From Gemmatimonadota bacterium (lineage in GTDB: Bacteria > JAAXHH01): 64,000 nt of DNA. The notes under the pieces were generated by a model. It worked only from the letters and a program-made list of their open reading frames with translations. It did no database searches and was not told the DNA's origin. Positions 27,916-39,464 of this stretch are shown piece by piece. The DNA lies in assembly GCA_009837395.1 (NCBI GenBank), contig VXTP01000005.1, positions 1 to 64,000 of the forward strand, read 5' to 3'. The first letter of the stretch is position 1; every line of letters begins with the position of its first letter. The position numbers and the translations under genes were made by a program.

Positions 27916-28743
27916 ATGGAGTTCACACCCCTTACCTCCGAGCAGCGGGAACACTTCCGGGAACACGGCTACCTGATCGTCAAGAACGCCCTCGACGACG
28001 ATCTGCGGAACCGGGTCGTGTCCGTCGGCGACCGCTTCATGGAGACCGTCGGACCGATCCACAACTACTACGCCAACCGCTACATCGATCTCGCCCTGGA
28101 CGACGCCCTGGTAGAACTCACCACCAACTGCCGCACGGTACCCCTGGTCGTTCAGCTGCTGTCCTACAACATTCACCTCATGCGGGGACATCTCATTTAC
28201 AAGTACCCCCAGGCCGCCTCCGACGAGCCCCTCTATCCCGACGGCGATGGCCGCTCGTTCCGCAACTGGCACCGCGACCTGAACAACTTCACGCCCGACC
28301 ACCCTATCCGGGGCACTGTGGCAATCCGCGTGGGTTACTGCCTGACGGACTTCCCATCGCCCGACGCGGGGGTGACCATGCTCGTCCCCGGCAGCCACAG
28401 GCTGAACGAGGCCCTGCGCTTCAAGAAGGGCGCTCTCGACCCGCCGGAGTTCATCGAGCCGGCGCTCGAGGCGGGCGACGCCTACCTCTTCAGCACCAGC
28501 ACCTATCACACGCCCGCCGTCAACTTCACCCGCGATACCACCAAGGCCCTGCTCATCAGCTACGCTTACCGCTGGTGGGCCCAGCAGCATCCCACGCCGC
28601 CTGACACGATACTCGAAACCATGGATCCCATCACGGCGCAGCTATTCTGCCAGCCCCGGGAGGGCGACGACGTGCCCTTGCGCGCATGGGCGGCGGAACA
28701 CGGCCTGCCGGTGGAAGATCCGCCCATGCGGGTGTTCGAGTAG
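27916..28743 (+). CDS. Phytanoyl-CoA-dioxygenase-family protein
   Basis: This 275-residue protein has HxD in NWHRDLNN (~115) and the distal His in TYHTPAVN. The start at 27916 (MEFTPLTSEQREHFREHGYLIVKNAL) is the usual PhyH beginning; the frame remains open upstream but encodes non-homologous residues. It is followed 44 bases later by a methyltransferase, which suggests a small modification cluster of unknown product. Confidence 0.9.
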   Translation: MEFTPLTSEQREHFREHGYLIVKNALDDDLRNRVVSVGDRFMETVGPIHNYYANRYIDLALDDALVELTTNCRTVPLVVQLLSYNIHLMRGHLIYKYPQAASDEPLYPDGDGRSFRNWHRDLNNFTPDHPIRGTVAIRVGYCLTDFPSPDAGVTMLVPGSHRLNEALRFKKGALDPPEFIEPALEAGDAYLFSTSTYHTPAVNFTRDTTKALLISYAYRWWAQQHPTPPDTILETMDPITAQLFCQPREGDDVPLRAWAAEHGLPVEDPPMRVFE

Positions 28744-28787
28744 CGGGCCGTGCGTTAATCAGCGCGTGACCGCAGAAAGGAGCCAAC

Positions 28788-29624
28788 ATGCCCACGTCAG
28801 ACTGGCCGGAACTGGCCGAGGACGCGCAGAGCAGATGGAACCTGAACGCCGGGTTCTGGGACGACTACATGGGCGAACACAGCAACGATTTCCACAACCT
28901 GCTGGTGCGGCCGGCCATGGAACCGCTGCTGGATGTTAAGGCTGGCGACAACGTGCTTGATATCGCCTGTGGAAACGGGAACTTCTCGCGATTTCTCGCC
29001 GAACTGGGCGCACGGGTCACGGCGATCGACGGAAGCGCCGGGATGATCGAAAAAGCGCGGAATCGTTCGGAAGGCCATGGGACCGGCGCATCAGAAAACG
29101 AAACCGCGGGTGAAATTGACTACCGTGTGATTGACGTGACGGATACGAAGGAGTTGGAAAGACTGGGGACGAATTGTTTCGATGCGGTGGTATCCAACAT
29201 GGCCGTCATGGACATGGCCGAGGTCGGACCGATGTTCGGCGCCGTTCACGGCCTTCTCAAACCTGCCGGCGTTTTCGTCTTCAGCCTCACGCACCCGTGC
29301 TTCCAGGCGCCGTACGCCGTTCGGTATGCGGAACAAGTGGATCAGGATGGGAGAATGATTCAGAAAGTCGGAATCAAGATCGACCGTTATCTGACGCCGC
29401 AGCCCTTCGAGGGACTGGCCATCGTGGGTCAGCCCGTGCCCAACCTGATCTTTCACCGGCCCCTGTCCGCACTGCTGGCCATGTGCTTCGAAGCGGGGTT
29501 CGTGCTGGACGGCCTGGAGGAACGCGCCTTCGACGCAAGCGTGGAAGCCGACCGCGAGTTGTCCTGGGCGAACTTCAGGGAAACACCGCCCATGATGGCC
29601 GTGCGGCTGCGGCGGATGGACTGA
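28788..29624 (+). CDS. Class I SAM-dependent methyltransferase
   Basis: This 278-residue protein has motif I VLDIACGNGNFSRFLA (~50), the acidic motif II VTAIDGSAGMIEKAR, and VVSNMAVMDMAEVGP (motif post II). The body is a standard Rossmann-like methyltransferase. The C-terminal third does not identify a substrate. It is close downstream of a PhyH enzyme on the same strand and probably cotranscribed. Confidence 0.9.
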   Translation: MPTSDWPELAEDAQSRWNLNAGFWDDYMGEHSNDFHNLLVRPAMEPLLDVKAGDNVLDIACGNGNFSRFLAELGARVTAIDGSAGMIEKARNRSEGHGTGASENETAGEIDYRVIDVTDTKELERLGTNCFDAVVSNMAVMDMAEVGPMFGAVHGLLKPAGVFVFSLTHPCFQAPYAVRYAEQVDQDGRMIQKVGIKIDRYLTPQPFEGLAIVGQPVPNLIFHRPLSALLAMCFEAGFVLDGLEERAFDASVEADRELSWANFRETPPMMAVRLRRMD

Positions 29625-29727
29625 AAAGCGGGGGCGCGGCTGCGGCAGCTTCAATGAGTCCGGAGACGCGGTTATCCGGTCCGTTCGGCTGAAACAGGGC
29701 CGTGTCGGTCCCGGCTTTCCGACTCAC

Positions 29728-30414
29728 CTACAACTGGACCGATTCGCCCGGCTTCAGCACGACGCAGCGGGCCAGATCGCCCACCTTGTCGACGAACTCG
29801 TTCGGATCCTGCTCGATCACCGGGAAGGTATTGTAGTGGACCGGGATCACGGTGCCGGCGCCGATCATCCGCACCGCTTCCACGGCGTCGTCGATCCCCA
29901 TGGTGTAGTTGTCCCCGATGGGCATGATCACCACGTCCGGCTTCTCCAGGCGGCCGATCAGGGCCATGTCGCCAAAGAGCCCCGTGTCGCCCGTGTTGTA
30001 GATCGTCTTACCGTCGAAACGCACGATGATGCCCGCCGGATTGCCCAGGTACACGATGGTCCCGTCGTCCGTGGTGATCGACGAACTGTGGGTCGCCTGC
30101 GTGAGCTTGACCCGCCCGAAGGGAAAGGTGTACGAACCGCCGATCCCCAGGTCGTGGGTCTCGGCGCCCTGGGCCTCGCAGTAATTGGCGAGTTCGTAGG
30201 AGGCGATGATCGTCGCCCCGCTGCGCCGGGCGATGGGCACCGCGTCGCCGATATGGTCGCCGTGCCCGTGGGTCAGCAGGATGTAGTCGGGATTCAGGTC
30301 GTCCGCTGAAATCGTCGCCAGTGGATTGCCCGTGATGAAGGGATCGAACAGCAGGTCGTGGCGGCTGTCCGACAGCGAGTAACTGGCGTGGGCGTGATAG
30401 GTGAGTTCTGCCAT
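29728..30414 (-). CDS. Metal-dependent hydrolase, metallo-beta-lactamase fold (UPF0173)
   Basis: This 228-residue protein has the metal motif LTHGHGDHIGDA (HxHxDH), an additional His in THSS, and NTGDTGLFGDM (Asp ligand). Length and the start AELTYHAHASYSL match the UPF0173 family, which is uncharacterised. It stands alone between convergent genes. Confidence 0.92.
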   Translation of the reverse strand: MAELTYHAHASYSLSDSRHDLLFDPFITGNPLATISADDLNPDYILLTHGHGDHIGDAVPIARRSGATIIASYELANYCEAQGAETHDLGIGGSYTFPFGRVKLTQATHSSSITTDDGTIVYLGNPAGIIVRFDGKTIYNTGDTGLFGDMALIGRLEKPDVVIMPIGDNYTMGIDDAVEAVRMIGAGTVIPVHYNTFPVIEQDPNEFVDKVGDLARCVVLKPGESVQL

Positions 30415-30535
30415 GAATTCGTACCTCGTCTGGAAATGAGAAACGGCCGGGGTGGTGTATCATCCCCGGCCGCTTCTTAGGATTGGATCGCAGTTTACCG
30501 GTCGGTCTGGCCGGATCGCGCTGACTGTTCCGTAC

Positions 30536-31054
30536 TCAGACGGCGGCGCGGGCGGCCGCCAGGGCGGCGTCGTAATCCGGTTCCTCGGTGATTTCCGTCA
30601 CGTACTCCGCGTACCGCACGGTGTTGGAAGCGTCGATGACGAAGACGGCGCGCGAAAGCAGGCGCAGTTCCTTGATCACGGCGCCGTAGGCCACGCCCAG
30701 GGAAGTGTCGCGGTGGTCGGACAGCGCCGTCACGTTGTTGGCGCCCGCGTCGCCGCACCAGCGTTTCTGGGCGAAGGGCAGGTCCGTGCTGACCGCCAGC
30801 ACCGCGACGTTGTCGCCCAGCCCTGAGGCTTCCTGGTTGAAGCGGCGGATTTCGGTGTCGCAGACCGGGGTATCGAGGGACGGCACGAGGCAGATGACTT
30901 TCACCTTGCCTGCGTAATTCGCCAGCGTGACGGCGGAAAGATCGTCGGCCAGCACGGAAAAGTCCGGCGCCGCGTCTCCCACCTTCACCTCGTCGCCCAC
31001 CAGGGTCAAACCATTGCCTTGAAAAGTAGCCGCACCGGCTCTTTCAGTCGCCAT
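30536..31054 (-). CDS. tpx: Thiol peroxidase
   Basis: This 172-residue peroxiredoxin reduces lipid and other hydroperoxides using thioredoxin. The peroxidatic Cys lies in PSLDTPVCDTEIRRFN, and the second conserved Cys, which resolves it in E. coli Tpx, in RWCGDAGANNV. The thioredoxin-fold start GDAAPDFSVL is as expected. Confidence 0.95.
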   Translation of the reverse strand: MATERAGAATFQGNGLTLVGDEVKVGDAAPDFSVLADDLSAVTLANYAGKVKVICLVPSLDTPVCDTEIRRFNQEASGLGDNVAVLAVSTDLPFAQKRWCGDAGANNVTALSDHRDTSLGVAYGAVIKELRLLSRAVFVIDASNTVRYAEYVTEITEEPDYDAALAAARAAV

Positions 31055-31137
31055 GATGTCTGTTCTCCTTGTTCTATTCGATTGGTGAAAACGGCTTGCT
31101 CAACACCGGCGCAACCTACGCGCCGACCCCCATGCTG

Positions 31138-32451
31138 TCAAGGGATTATCCCGTCCCGTCTAAGCAGCGAAATCGCGCCGTCAAAGGCCTCGGCCGTGCG
31201 CTCCACGTCCTCAGTGGTATGGACCGAAGAAGTGAGCCCGTCGACCCCCATGCAGTCCACGCCGTTCAGGAGCAAAGCCTGGCGTATGGCGTGCAGCAGG
31301 TCCGCGTCGCCCCGGCGGTCCGCGGTGGCCGTTCCCGCCGACAGGATCTTGAACCCGGAGAAGGAGCCGTAGACCCGCCAGCCGTCCAGCCCGTTGGCGG
31401 CCAGCACCTCCGACATGCGCTTTCGCAGCTCCGCTGCCCGTTCGTTGGCCACGGCGATGTCGCGGCCGTCGGCGATGCGCCTGAGCATGGCAATGCCCGC
31501 CGCCGCGGAAAGGGGGTTCGCATTGAAGGTCCCGTAATGCAGCATCTTCTTGTCCGTCTGCCACTCGGCGTCGTCCCGAAGCTCCAGCAACTGCATGATG
31601 TCCGCGCGACCCACCAGGGCGCCGCCGTTCAGCCCCGCGGCCACGATCTTGGCCAGCGTGCTCAGGTCCGGCCGGACCCCGTAGTACTCCTGTGCCCCAC
31701 CCGGCGCGCACCGGAACCCCGTGACCACCTCGTCCATGACGAAGATCACGCCGTGCCGCTCGGTGAGCTCCCGCAGGCCCGGGACGATGTCGTCGGACAG
31801 TTCGACGCCGCCGAACATGGCGCCCGTCGGTTCCAGGATGAGGCAGGCGACGTCGTTGTCGCGCCTGAGGATGTCCGCCACGCGGTCCAGGTTGACCTCC
31901 GGCAGGCTGATCAGCGTATCGAACACCTCCCGCAGCACACCCGGCATGGGCTGCTTGTTCCCCGGTCCGACCCCGTCCAGCACCTGGTCGTGCCAGCCGT
32001 GGTAATGACCGCGGAACTTGATGACCTTGCGCCGCCCCGTGAAGGTCCGCGCCAGCCGGATGGCCATGAGCGTGGCTTCCGTGCCAGAAGAAACGAAGCG
32101 GACCGTCTCCGCGGAGGGCATGAGCTTCCGGATCATGTCCGCCCATTCGATCTCGAGTTCGTGGCAGGCGCCGTAGTGGGTGCCCCGGGCTGTCTGCTCC
32201 GCGATCGCCTCGACGATCACCGGATGACTGTGGCCCAGGATCAGGGATCCGTGCCCCATCCAGTAGTCGATAATCTCCCGGCCCTCCACCGACCACTTGC
32301 GCGACCCCTGGGCGCGGTCGATGTATACCGGAAAGGGGCGCATGAACCGGCCGTCGTGGGTCACCCCGTTGGGGAACCGCTCGAGCGCGCGCTCATACAG
32401 CGCAGCCGACTGGCCGAAGGCTTGCCGATAAGTTGTTTCGAGCATCGTCAT
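31138..32451 (-). CDS. Class III aminotransferase (glutamate-1-semialdehyde aminomutase-like)
   Basis: This 437-residue PLP enzyme has the class III layout: VRFVSSGTEATLMAIRLAR (phosphate-binding), FVMDEVVTGFR (Asp contacting the PLP ring), and LAKIVAAGLNGGALVG, the expected Schiff-base Lys. It resembles HemL but could be another aspartate-family aminotransferase, since HemL-type genes have many paralogues. No other haem genes lie here, so a specific role in tetrapyrrole synthesis is not supported. Confidence 0.88.
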   Translation of the reverse strand: MTMLETTYRQAFGQSAALYERALERFPNGVTHDGRFMRPFPVYIDRAQGSRKWSVEGREIIDYWMGHGSLILGHSHPVIVEAIAEQTARGTHYGACHELEIEWADMIRKLMPSAETVRFVSSGTEATLMAIRLARTFTGRRKVIKFRGHYHGWHDQVLDGVGPGNKQPMPGVLREVFDTLISLPEVNLDRVADILRRDNDVACLILEPTGAMFGGVELSDDIVPGLRELTERHGVIFVMDEVVTGFRCAPGGAQEYYGVRPDLSTLAKIVAAGLNGGALVGRADIMQLLELRDDAEWQTDKKMLHYGTFNANPLSAAAGIAMLRRIADGRDIAVANERAAELRKRMSEVLAANGLDGWRVYGSFSGFKILSAGTATADRRGDADLLHAIRQALLLNGVDCMGVDGLTSSVHTTEDVERTAEAFDGAISLLRRDGIIP

Positions 32452-32738
32452 GGACGTCGTCCCGCGGAAACCGCCCTACACCGAAAATGCCGGAAATTTC
32501 GAATATACCGGGGTTTCGGAAGTGCGTTGATTACGCTGCAACTGAATGGCAATCTGCACGCATTGAAGACTGCCGAATCCCTACAATATGGAGGAAGGGG
32601 AAGGGGATGACAAGGCCTATCTATACGGGGCGGCGCGGGGGTTTCGGCTTGACTTTCGGCGTGGAAACGGTAGGTTAAACGAAAAGGTAAATCCAGAATG
32701 CGAGACGATCACGACTTGCCCAATCGGGAAACAGGTTC

Positions 32739-33341
32739 ATGCCGTCCAAGCAATCAGTAGTAATCGAAACGCGGTCCATGAGAAGATGCACAGAACGACG
32801 GCCAGGTACCACCCTTGCGGTCTTCGTCGCGGCCATATTCTGCATGGCGATCTGTGCCGGTGCGACCATCGGTGTTCCGGTCGCCACGGCTGGTGAAGTC
32901 AATGAGAAAAAGCCGGCCGAACCCGACTGGCAACGGCTCGACAAGGCCCTGGCGATGGCCAAGGATTCCGGCAAGCTCATCATCGTCAACTTCTACACCG
33001 ACTGGTGTCCCAACTGCAGAAGGATGAACGAGAAAACTTACCGCGACGAGGCTGTCCTGAAGCACCTGAGTAAATCCTTCATCTCCGTGAAACTGAACGC
33101 GGAGTCCTCCCGACCGCTGATCATCGAAGGACAGACCGTAACGGAATACCAGGTGGCCCTGATGTTCCGGGTGGGCAGCTATCCCACCACGTGGTTTCTC
33201 ACCTCGGAAGGCCGCCCCCTCTTGCCCGTCATGGGATACTACGGTCCCGATCTCTTCGCGCCCATGTTGCGTTTCGTCGAAGGCGGATGGTACGAGAAAA
33301 TGGACTTCGACATGTACATGGAGCGGGAGAAGAAGAACTAA
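32739..33341 (+). CDS. Secreted thioredoxin-fold protein
   Basis: This 200-residue protein has a signal peptide or N-terminal anchor (LAVFVAAIFCMAICAGATIG), then a thioredoxin-like fold with active site DWCPNCRRM (CPNC) and a cis-Pro-like SYPTTWFLT. CPNC is an oxidoreductase pair of the SoxW/thioredoxin-related type. It is exported to the envelope, where it probably reduces or isomerises disulfides. A start at 32778 is possible. Confidence 0.82.
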   Translation: MPSKQSVVIETRSMRRCTERRPGTTLAVFVAAIFCMAICAGATIGVPVATAGEVNEKKPAEPDWQRLDKALAMAKDSGKLIIVNFYTDWCPNCRRMNEKTYRDEAVLKHLSKSFISVKLNAESSRPLIIEGQTVTEYQVALMFRVGSYPTTWFLTSEGRPLLPVMGYYGPDLFAPMLRFVEGGWYEKMDFDMYMEREKKN

Positions 33342-33437
33342 ACACCCCATTGGATTCCTAACTCAACTTACACTGTGCTCCGGGAATCATGACTCGGACC
33401 CACCGTATGGTTTTGATTCCTCAACTTAGAGATACCC

Positions 33438-34487
33438 ATGCCACTTTACAAAGTACAGGACCGACAAATCGTTCGACTTGACGAGACCACATTTGAGAAT
33501 GAGGGACTGAAAGAGTTCGATTTGCAGCAGATGTTGAAGTCTCAAATCGATGCAATATCACCTGATACCCTGATCGTGAGTGAGGAATTCGGCGACTGGG
33601 AGGACAGGAAGAACCGGATTGATCTTTTGGGCATCGACAAAAACGCAGATCTGGTCGTGGTCGAACTCAAACGTACAACCGATGGCGGATACATGGATCT
33701 ACAGGCATTGAGATATGCAGCGATGATTTCTACGCTGACATTCGACAAGCTTGTGGATACGTATGAATCTTACCTGAGAAAGAACGAAAGTGAGATCAAT
33801 CCTGAAGAGAGTCTGTTGGAGTTTCTGGGTTGGGAAGAACCCAAAGATGAATTCGCCCAGGATGTTAAAATCGTACTGGCGTCTGCAGAATTCTCCAAGG
33901 AACTTTGTACTTCTGTCATGTGGTTAAACAATTTCGGCTTGGACATTCGTTGTGTTAGAATGAATCCGTACCTGAGCCAAGACGGCTTGTTTCTTGATAT
34001 CCAGACGCTCATTCCTTTGCCGGAAGCCGAGGAATATCAGGTGAGGATTCGAGAGAAAACGATGAAAGAGCGGGAGGCGAGAAAGAGGTCGAGAGATACG
34101 GTACGTTTTGAGGTGACAACGGAAGGAAATCAACAGCCAAACCTAAGCAGTCGTAAGATGATACATCATATCACACGATACGTGATTTCAAAGGGAAAGC
34201 CCATTGGAGAGGTGGTTTCTACGATAGAAAAAGTGAAACCCAATCCATTTCACGTAATCGAAAGAATCGTCAGTTCGGGAGAGTTCAGGCGTGAACTGCG
34301 CAAAATAACTAAAGACAGACCGAGACGGTTCTTCATTGACAAAGGTGAGTTGTTCGAAGTAGAAGGAAAAACATACGCTTTAACTAATCAGTGGACAACA
34401 GAAGGCGCAATAAACACTGCTGAGGCCCTGACATCGAGATACCCAGACCTGGAAATCCAGATCAATCGATCCGATTCTCCCGCATAA
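33438..34487 (+). CDS. Predicted endonuclease, NucS/DUF91-like PD-(D/E)XK
   Basis: This 349-residue protein carries a PD-(D/E)XK-like core: acidic residues in EFGDWEDRKNRIDLLGI, then VVVELKR (E-x-K), then helix QALRYAAMIS, as in DUF91/NucS nucleases. The C-terminal ~180 residues are a separate, Arg/Lys-rich domain of unknown role. Its composition is AT-richer and its codons differ from the neighbours, suggesting horizontal transfer. NucS-type enzymes act in mismatch repair, but stand-alone ones may be defence or repair nucleases. Confidence 0.75.
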   Translation: MPLYKVQDRQIVRLDETTFENEGLKEFDLQQMLKSQIDAISPDTLIVSEEFGDWEDRKNRIDLLGIDKNADLVVVELKRTTDGGYMDLQALRYAAMISTLTFDKLVDTYESYLRKNESEINPEESLLEFLGWEEPKDEFAQDVKIVLASAEFSKELCTSVMWLNNFGLDIRCVRMNPYLSQDGLFLDIQTLIPLPEAEEYQVRIREKTMKEREARKRSRDTVRFEVTTEGNQQPNLSSRKMIHHITRYVISKGKPIGEVVSTIEKVKPNPFHVIERIVSSGEFRRELRKITKDRPRRFFIDKGELFEVEGKTYALTNQWTTEGAINTAEALTSRYPDLEIQINRSDSPA

Positions 34488-34739
34488 CACTGCAATCTAC
34501 CTGGAAGACCAATACCTGTTACTTCGGAAGACGCAAAAAACACGGCGCCGGTAAACTCCCGCCGGGGCAATGGCAGACGGATCTTGTCAGGTCCGTTCAA
34601 GAGTTCACGCGACGCCGCAGTTTCTTTGCAGTCGACCGCTATGTCTGTCGCCGGTCGGCCCGGCCAGCCCGGTCGGCCATAAACCGAGCCCACCGGACCA
34701 TTCCTGCTTAACTCCTTCGCTGCACCTTCGTAGCGCTTT

Positions 34740-35606
34740 TTAGTCCGCGTAGGCGGCCAGGCGGCTGCCGTGGCGGGTATGGCGCAGCTTGTTGATGGCC
34801 TTCTGCTTGATCTGGCGGATCCGTTCCCGCGTCAGGCCGAATCGCACCCCGATCTCTTCCAGCGTGTACGCCCGGTCCGAGTTCAGACCGAAGTACAGGT
34901 TCAATACTTCGCTCTCGCGATCGGACAGGTTCGAAACCGCACGCCTCACTTCGGTCCGCAGCAACTCTTCCTGCAGTGCATCGTCCGGCATCTTGCTGTC
35001 CTGGTCCCGGAGCCGGTCCATCAGGGTATAGGCATCCTGGTCGCCGACCGGCGCGTCCAGCGAAAGCGGCGTGCTCGCCCATTCCGGCAGGGCGGGATGG
35101 CGTCCCTTTCCGTAACTCCGCTCTTCGCCCTCGTCGCCGCCGTCACCCGAGGCGTCCCCGGCCTGGGCCATTTCGGCTTCGCGCTTCTTGATGGAACGCT
35201 CGATCCGGCGCAGTTCCTCGATCTTGTTGACGGGCAGCCGGATCAGCCGGGCCTGCTCGGCCAGCGCGTGGAGGATCGCCTGCCGGATCCACCAGACCGC
35301 GTAGGAGATGAACTTGAACCCCTTCTTCTCGTCGAATCGGCGCGCGGCTTTCATCAGGCCGATGTTCCCTTCGCTGATCAGATCGGAAAGGGCAAGGCCC
35401 TGGTTCTGGTACTGCTTGGCCACCACGACGACGAAACGCAGGTTCGCGTGAATCATGGTCTCCAGCGCCTTCTCGTCTCCGTCCCGGATGCGGCGGGCCA
35501 GTTCCTCCTCATCCTCGGGCGTGAGCAGTTCCGTATCGCCGATCTCTTTCAGGTACAAATCGAGTGACTCGTCATCCCTGACCTGAACCTTTGTGGTCAG
35601 TTTCAT
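34740..35606 (-). CDS. Sigma-70-family RNA polymerase sigma factor (group 1/2 type)
   Basis: This 288-residue factor has region 1.2 (DSLDLYLKEIG...LLTPEDEEELARRIRDGD), region 2 (DLISEGNIGLMKAARRFD, FKFISYAVWWIRQAI), a region 3 with an unusual Gly/Asp/Glu-rich insert (residues ~150-190), and region 4 (TLEEIGVRFGLTRERIRQIKQKAINKLR). It lacks region 1.1, so it may be an RpoD-like alternative or stress sigma. It is transcribed away from hsp20-dnaK, and their shared intergenic region has a sigma-54 promoter on the hsp20 side. Confidence 0.93.
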   Translation of the reverse strand: MKLTTKVQVRDDESLDLYLKEIGDTELLTPEDEEELARRIRDGDEKALETMIHANLRFVVVVAKQYQNQGLALSDLISEGNIGLMKAARRFDEKKGFKFISYAVWWIRQAILHALAEQARLIRLPVNKIEELRRIERSIKKREAEMAQAGDASGDGGDEGEERSYGKGRHPALPEWASTPLSLDAPVGDQDAYTLMDRLRDQDSKMPDDALQEELLRTEVRRAVSNLSDRESEVLNLYFGLNSDRAYTLEEIGVRFGLTRERIRQIKQKAINKLRHTRHGSRLAAYAD

Positions 35607-35646
35607 TCCTAATCACCTCCCTGCCAGCCTTGTTGAACTTAAATTG

Positions 35647-35695
35647 TTGGCAGTCACGATATGCCATTTTGTCATGTTCTGCCAATTTGGCATAT
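35647..35695. promoter_or_regulatory. Dyad: candidate enhancer site upstream of hsp20
   Basis: Nested inverted repeats: TTGGCAG (35647-35653) with CTGCCAA (35679-35685), and ATATGCCA (35659-35666) with TGGCATAT (35688-35695). It lies ~160-205 bp upstream of the expected start from the sigma-54 promoter, the usual place for an enhancer-binding protein. Confidence 0.5.
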
Positions 35696-35827
35696 CCAAT
35701 ATGCGCTTACTCAGATTAGTCAGTATTCATCGTACAAATCTTGCGCTTTTTTTATTCAAACTAACCGGATCAAATTCAACGACTTACGCTACTCCCCTTA
35801 CTTTCTTTCGGATGCATCCATTCGAAC

Positions 35828-35843
35828 TGGCACGCTCTTTGCG
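35828..35843 (+). promoter_or_regulatory. Sigma-54 promoter (-24/-12) for hsp20-dnaK
   Basis: TGGCACG CTCT TTGC matches the sigma-54 consensus (TGGCACG-N4-TTGC) at every fixed position, with GG at 35829-35830 and GC at 35841-35842. It lies ~165 bp before the hsp20 start, leaving a 5' UTR of about 150 bases. No sigma-54 gene or enhancer-binding protein is in the window. Confidence 0.65.
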
Positions 35844-36004
35844 CTAACTAAGTGGCAGATGACGGAACGGCCGCATCACCCGCGATTCTAAACTAATGTA
35901 CGCCGGGGATGGCCATTGGGTTCCGAAAGGCGGCAAAGAGATTGAGAAGAGACTGCAAAGAAAGTGTGTAGAGGTTAGTTGGAAACTTTAAAAGGAGGAG
36001 CATC

Positions 36005-36427
36005 ATGAGAGCGACGACCATTTTCCCGCTGGCGAACCTGCACAACCTGCGGACCGAACTCGACGGCCTGTTCCGGCCGTTCCAGCTGCGGTCCGGATTC
36101 CCGGCCCGCTGGTCGCCTCGCGTGGACACCCACGAGACCGAGGACGCCTTCCTGGTCGCGGTCGACCTTCCGGGCGTGGCTTCGGAGGACGTGTCGGTCA
36201 ACCTGGAAAAGGGCGTGCTCACCGTAAGCGGCGAGCGCAAGAGTTCCTTCGGTCTCAACGGCGACGCGGAGCAACGGTCCCACGGGAAGTTCGAGCACGC
36301 GTTTCCGGTGCCGGACGCGGTGGATACCGAATCGATCGACGCCACGTACAAGGACGGCGTCATGACCCTCACGCTGCGGAAGTCGAAGGAGTCGCAGCCC
36401 CGGCAGATTCCGATCACCGTTGGTTAA
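36005..36427 (+). CDS. Hsp20/alpha-crystallin small heat-shock protein
   Basis: This 140-residue protein has the alpha-crystallin domain: RVDTHETEDAFLVAVDLPGVASEDVSVNLEKGVLTVSGERK, then the C-terminal beta strands and the IPI-type tail (QIPITVG) used for oligomer assembly. It binds unfolding proteins as an ATP-independent holdase. AAAGGAGG sits upstream of the start. It precedes dnaK by ~160 bases on the same strand. Confidence 0.95.
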   Translation: MRATTIFPLANLHNLRTELDGLFRPFQLRSGFPARWSPRVDTHETEDAFLVAVDLPGVASEDVSVNLEKGVLTVSGERKSSFGLNGDAEQRSHGKFEHAFPVPDAVDTESIDATYKDGVMTLTLRKSKESQPRQIPITVG

Positions 36428-36585
36428 GATCCGGACAAGCCCGGCCGGTCCTCCAACCGGGGGACTGGACGGGTCCAGGCGGGTCCGGTAGAATCAGGGG
36501 CGGGAGCACCCGCCTCATCACGCAAGCGGGCACGGCTCGTCTCCAGGGGGAGGCGGGCTTTACCCGTTTCTAAGGAGCGTAACAC

Positions 36586-38553
<1,968 letters not shown>

Positions 38554-38596
38554 GGGAAGGCCCGAGGTCGGGCCGAAGTTCATTTGCTGGAAAAAC

Positions 38597-38632
38597 CAAA
38601 ACGCGGGGCTCGAGGTGAGTCCCGCGTTTTTT
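38597..38632 (+). terminator. Rho-independent terminator after dnaK
   Basis: ACGCGGGGCT (38601-38610) pairs with AGTCCCGCGT (38619-38628; one mismatch), followed by a TTTTTT run. Confidence 0.85.
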
Positions 38633-38695
38633 GATGTAGGAGGCACACGATGGCAGCACACAACTGCAGCAGCGTACCAGAACCTCGCCAGTCAA

Positions 38696-39259
38696 TCATT
38701 CCCTGAAACGATACGATACCCCCAGATTTGCATATCTCCACAGATCCGTGCTCAAACCGAGCGATGCGACCAGGGCCAGTCTCGAGGAAACGGTGAATCC
38801 GGCGCCTACCGTCAGCACTGGATGGATCGTGAAAGTCTCGTCCTTACCATCGAAGTGGTCCAGGTCACCCAGCTTGCCTTCCAGGCCTAAATGTCCTTCG
38901 GTGTAAAACCGCCGGTCCTGATCGTAATACAGCCTGGCGCCCGCAGTGATCGGAATGCCCCGGTACACCGAGTCGACGATCATCACGGCTTCGCGTCGCT
39001 CAACCTCGCCCAACTTGGTGCCATAATGATTGAAGCCTGCCTTGCCGATGATATTCAACATAGCCGAAGGCTGAACCGGATACACAACCGTCACAAGTGC
39101 TCCGACCCCCTGTCCGTCCGCGAGCCTGCTCAGTTCTTCCAGGGCGAAAGTCGCATGGCCCTCGATTTCAACTGAAACCTGGGCTTCGGCTTTGTCGGCC
39201 GTCAAAAAGGGCATTGCCAGCATGCAGGGCATCGCCAGCAGGAAGAATAAACGTCGCAT
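38696..39259 (-). CDS. Outer-membrane beta-barrel protein
   Basis: This 187-residue protein begins with a signal peptide (MRRLFFLLAMPCMLAMPFL...EA). The rest is alternating beta-strand-like segments ending with Phe-containing YANLGVSYRFRE, the C-terminal barrel strand pattern for BAM-inserted proteins. It is an OmpW/OmpA-like barrel of unknown role. Confidence 0.75.
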   Translation of the reverse strand: MRRLFFLLAMPCMLAMPFLTADKAEAQVSVEIEGHATFALEELSRLADGQGVGALVTVVYPVQPSAMLNIIGKAGFNHYGTKLGEVERREAVMIVDSVYRGIPITAGARLYYDQDRRFYTEGHLGLEGKLGDLDHFDGKDETFTIHPVLTVGAGFTVSSRLALVASLGLSTDLWRYANLGVSYRFRE

Positions 39260-39464
39260 GGTGGTTTCCTTTATTGGACATGGGGCACACCAGACATACC
39301 GATTGGGTTTGTAGAAGTTATCCCATTAGTAATGAAGTGTCAACTTGATAGAGCGTTCCTAAAAAGTGAGAGTTCACGTGGACATTCGAGAAATCCAGTG
39401 AGGTTTCCTACTATGGATTGTAACGATTTCAAACTCACCTTCAATCCACAAAGGAAACCTTCAA

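Noticed and set aside
35640-35700. CIRCE or sigma-54 site in the upstream dyad
   Set aside because: The TTGGCA/ATGCC words are 14 bases apart (GG to GC), not 12, and the CIRCE sequence is absent; the true sigma-54 match is at 35828.
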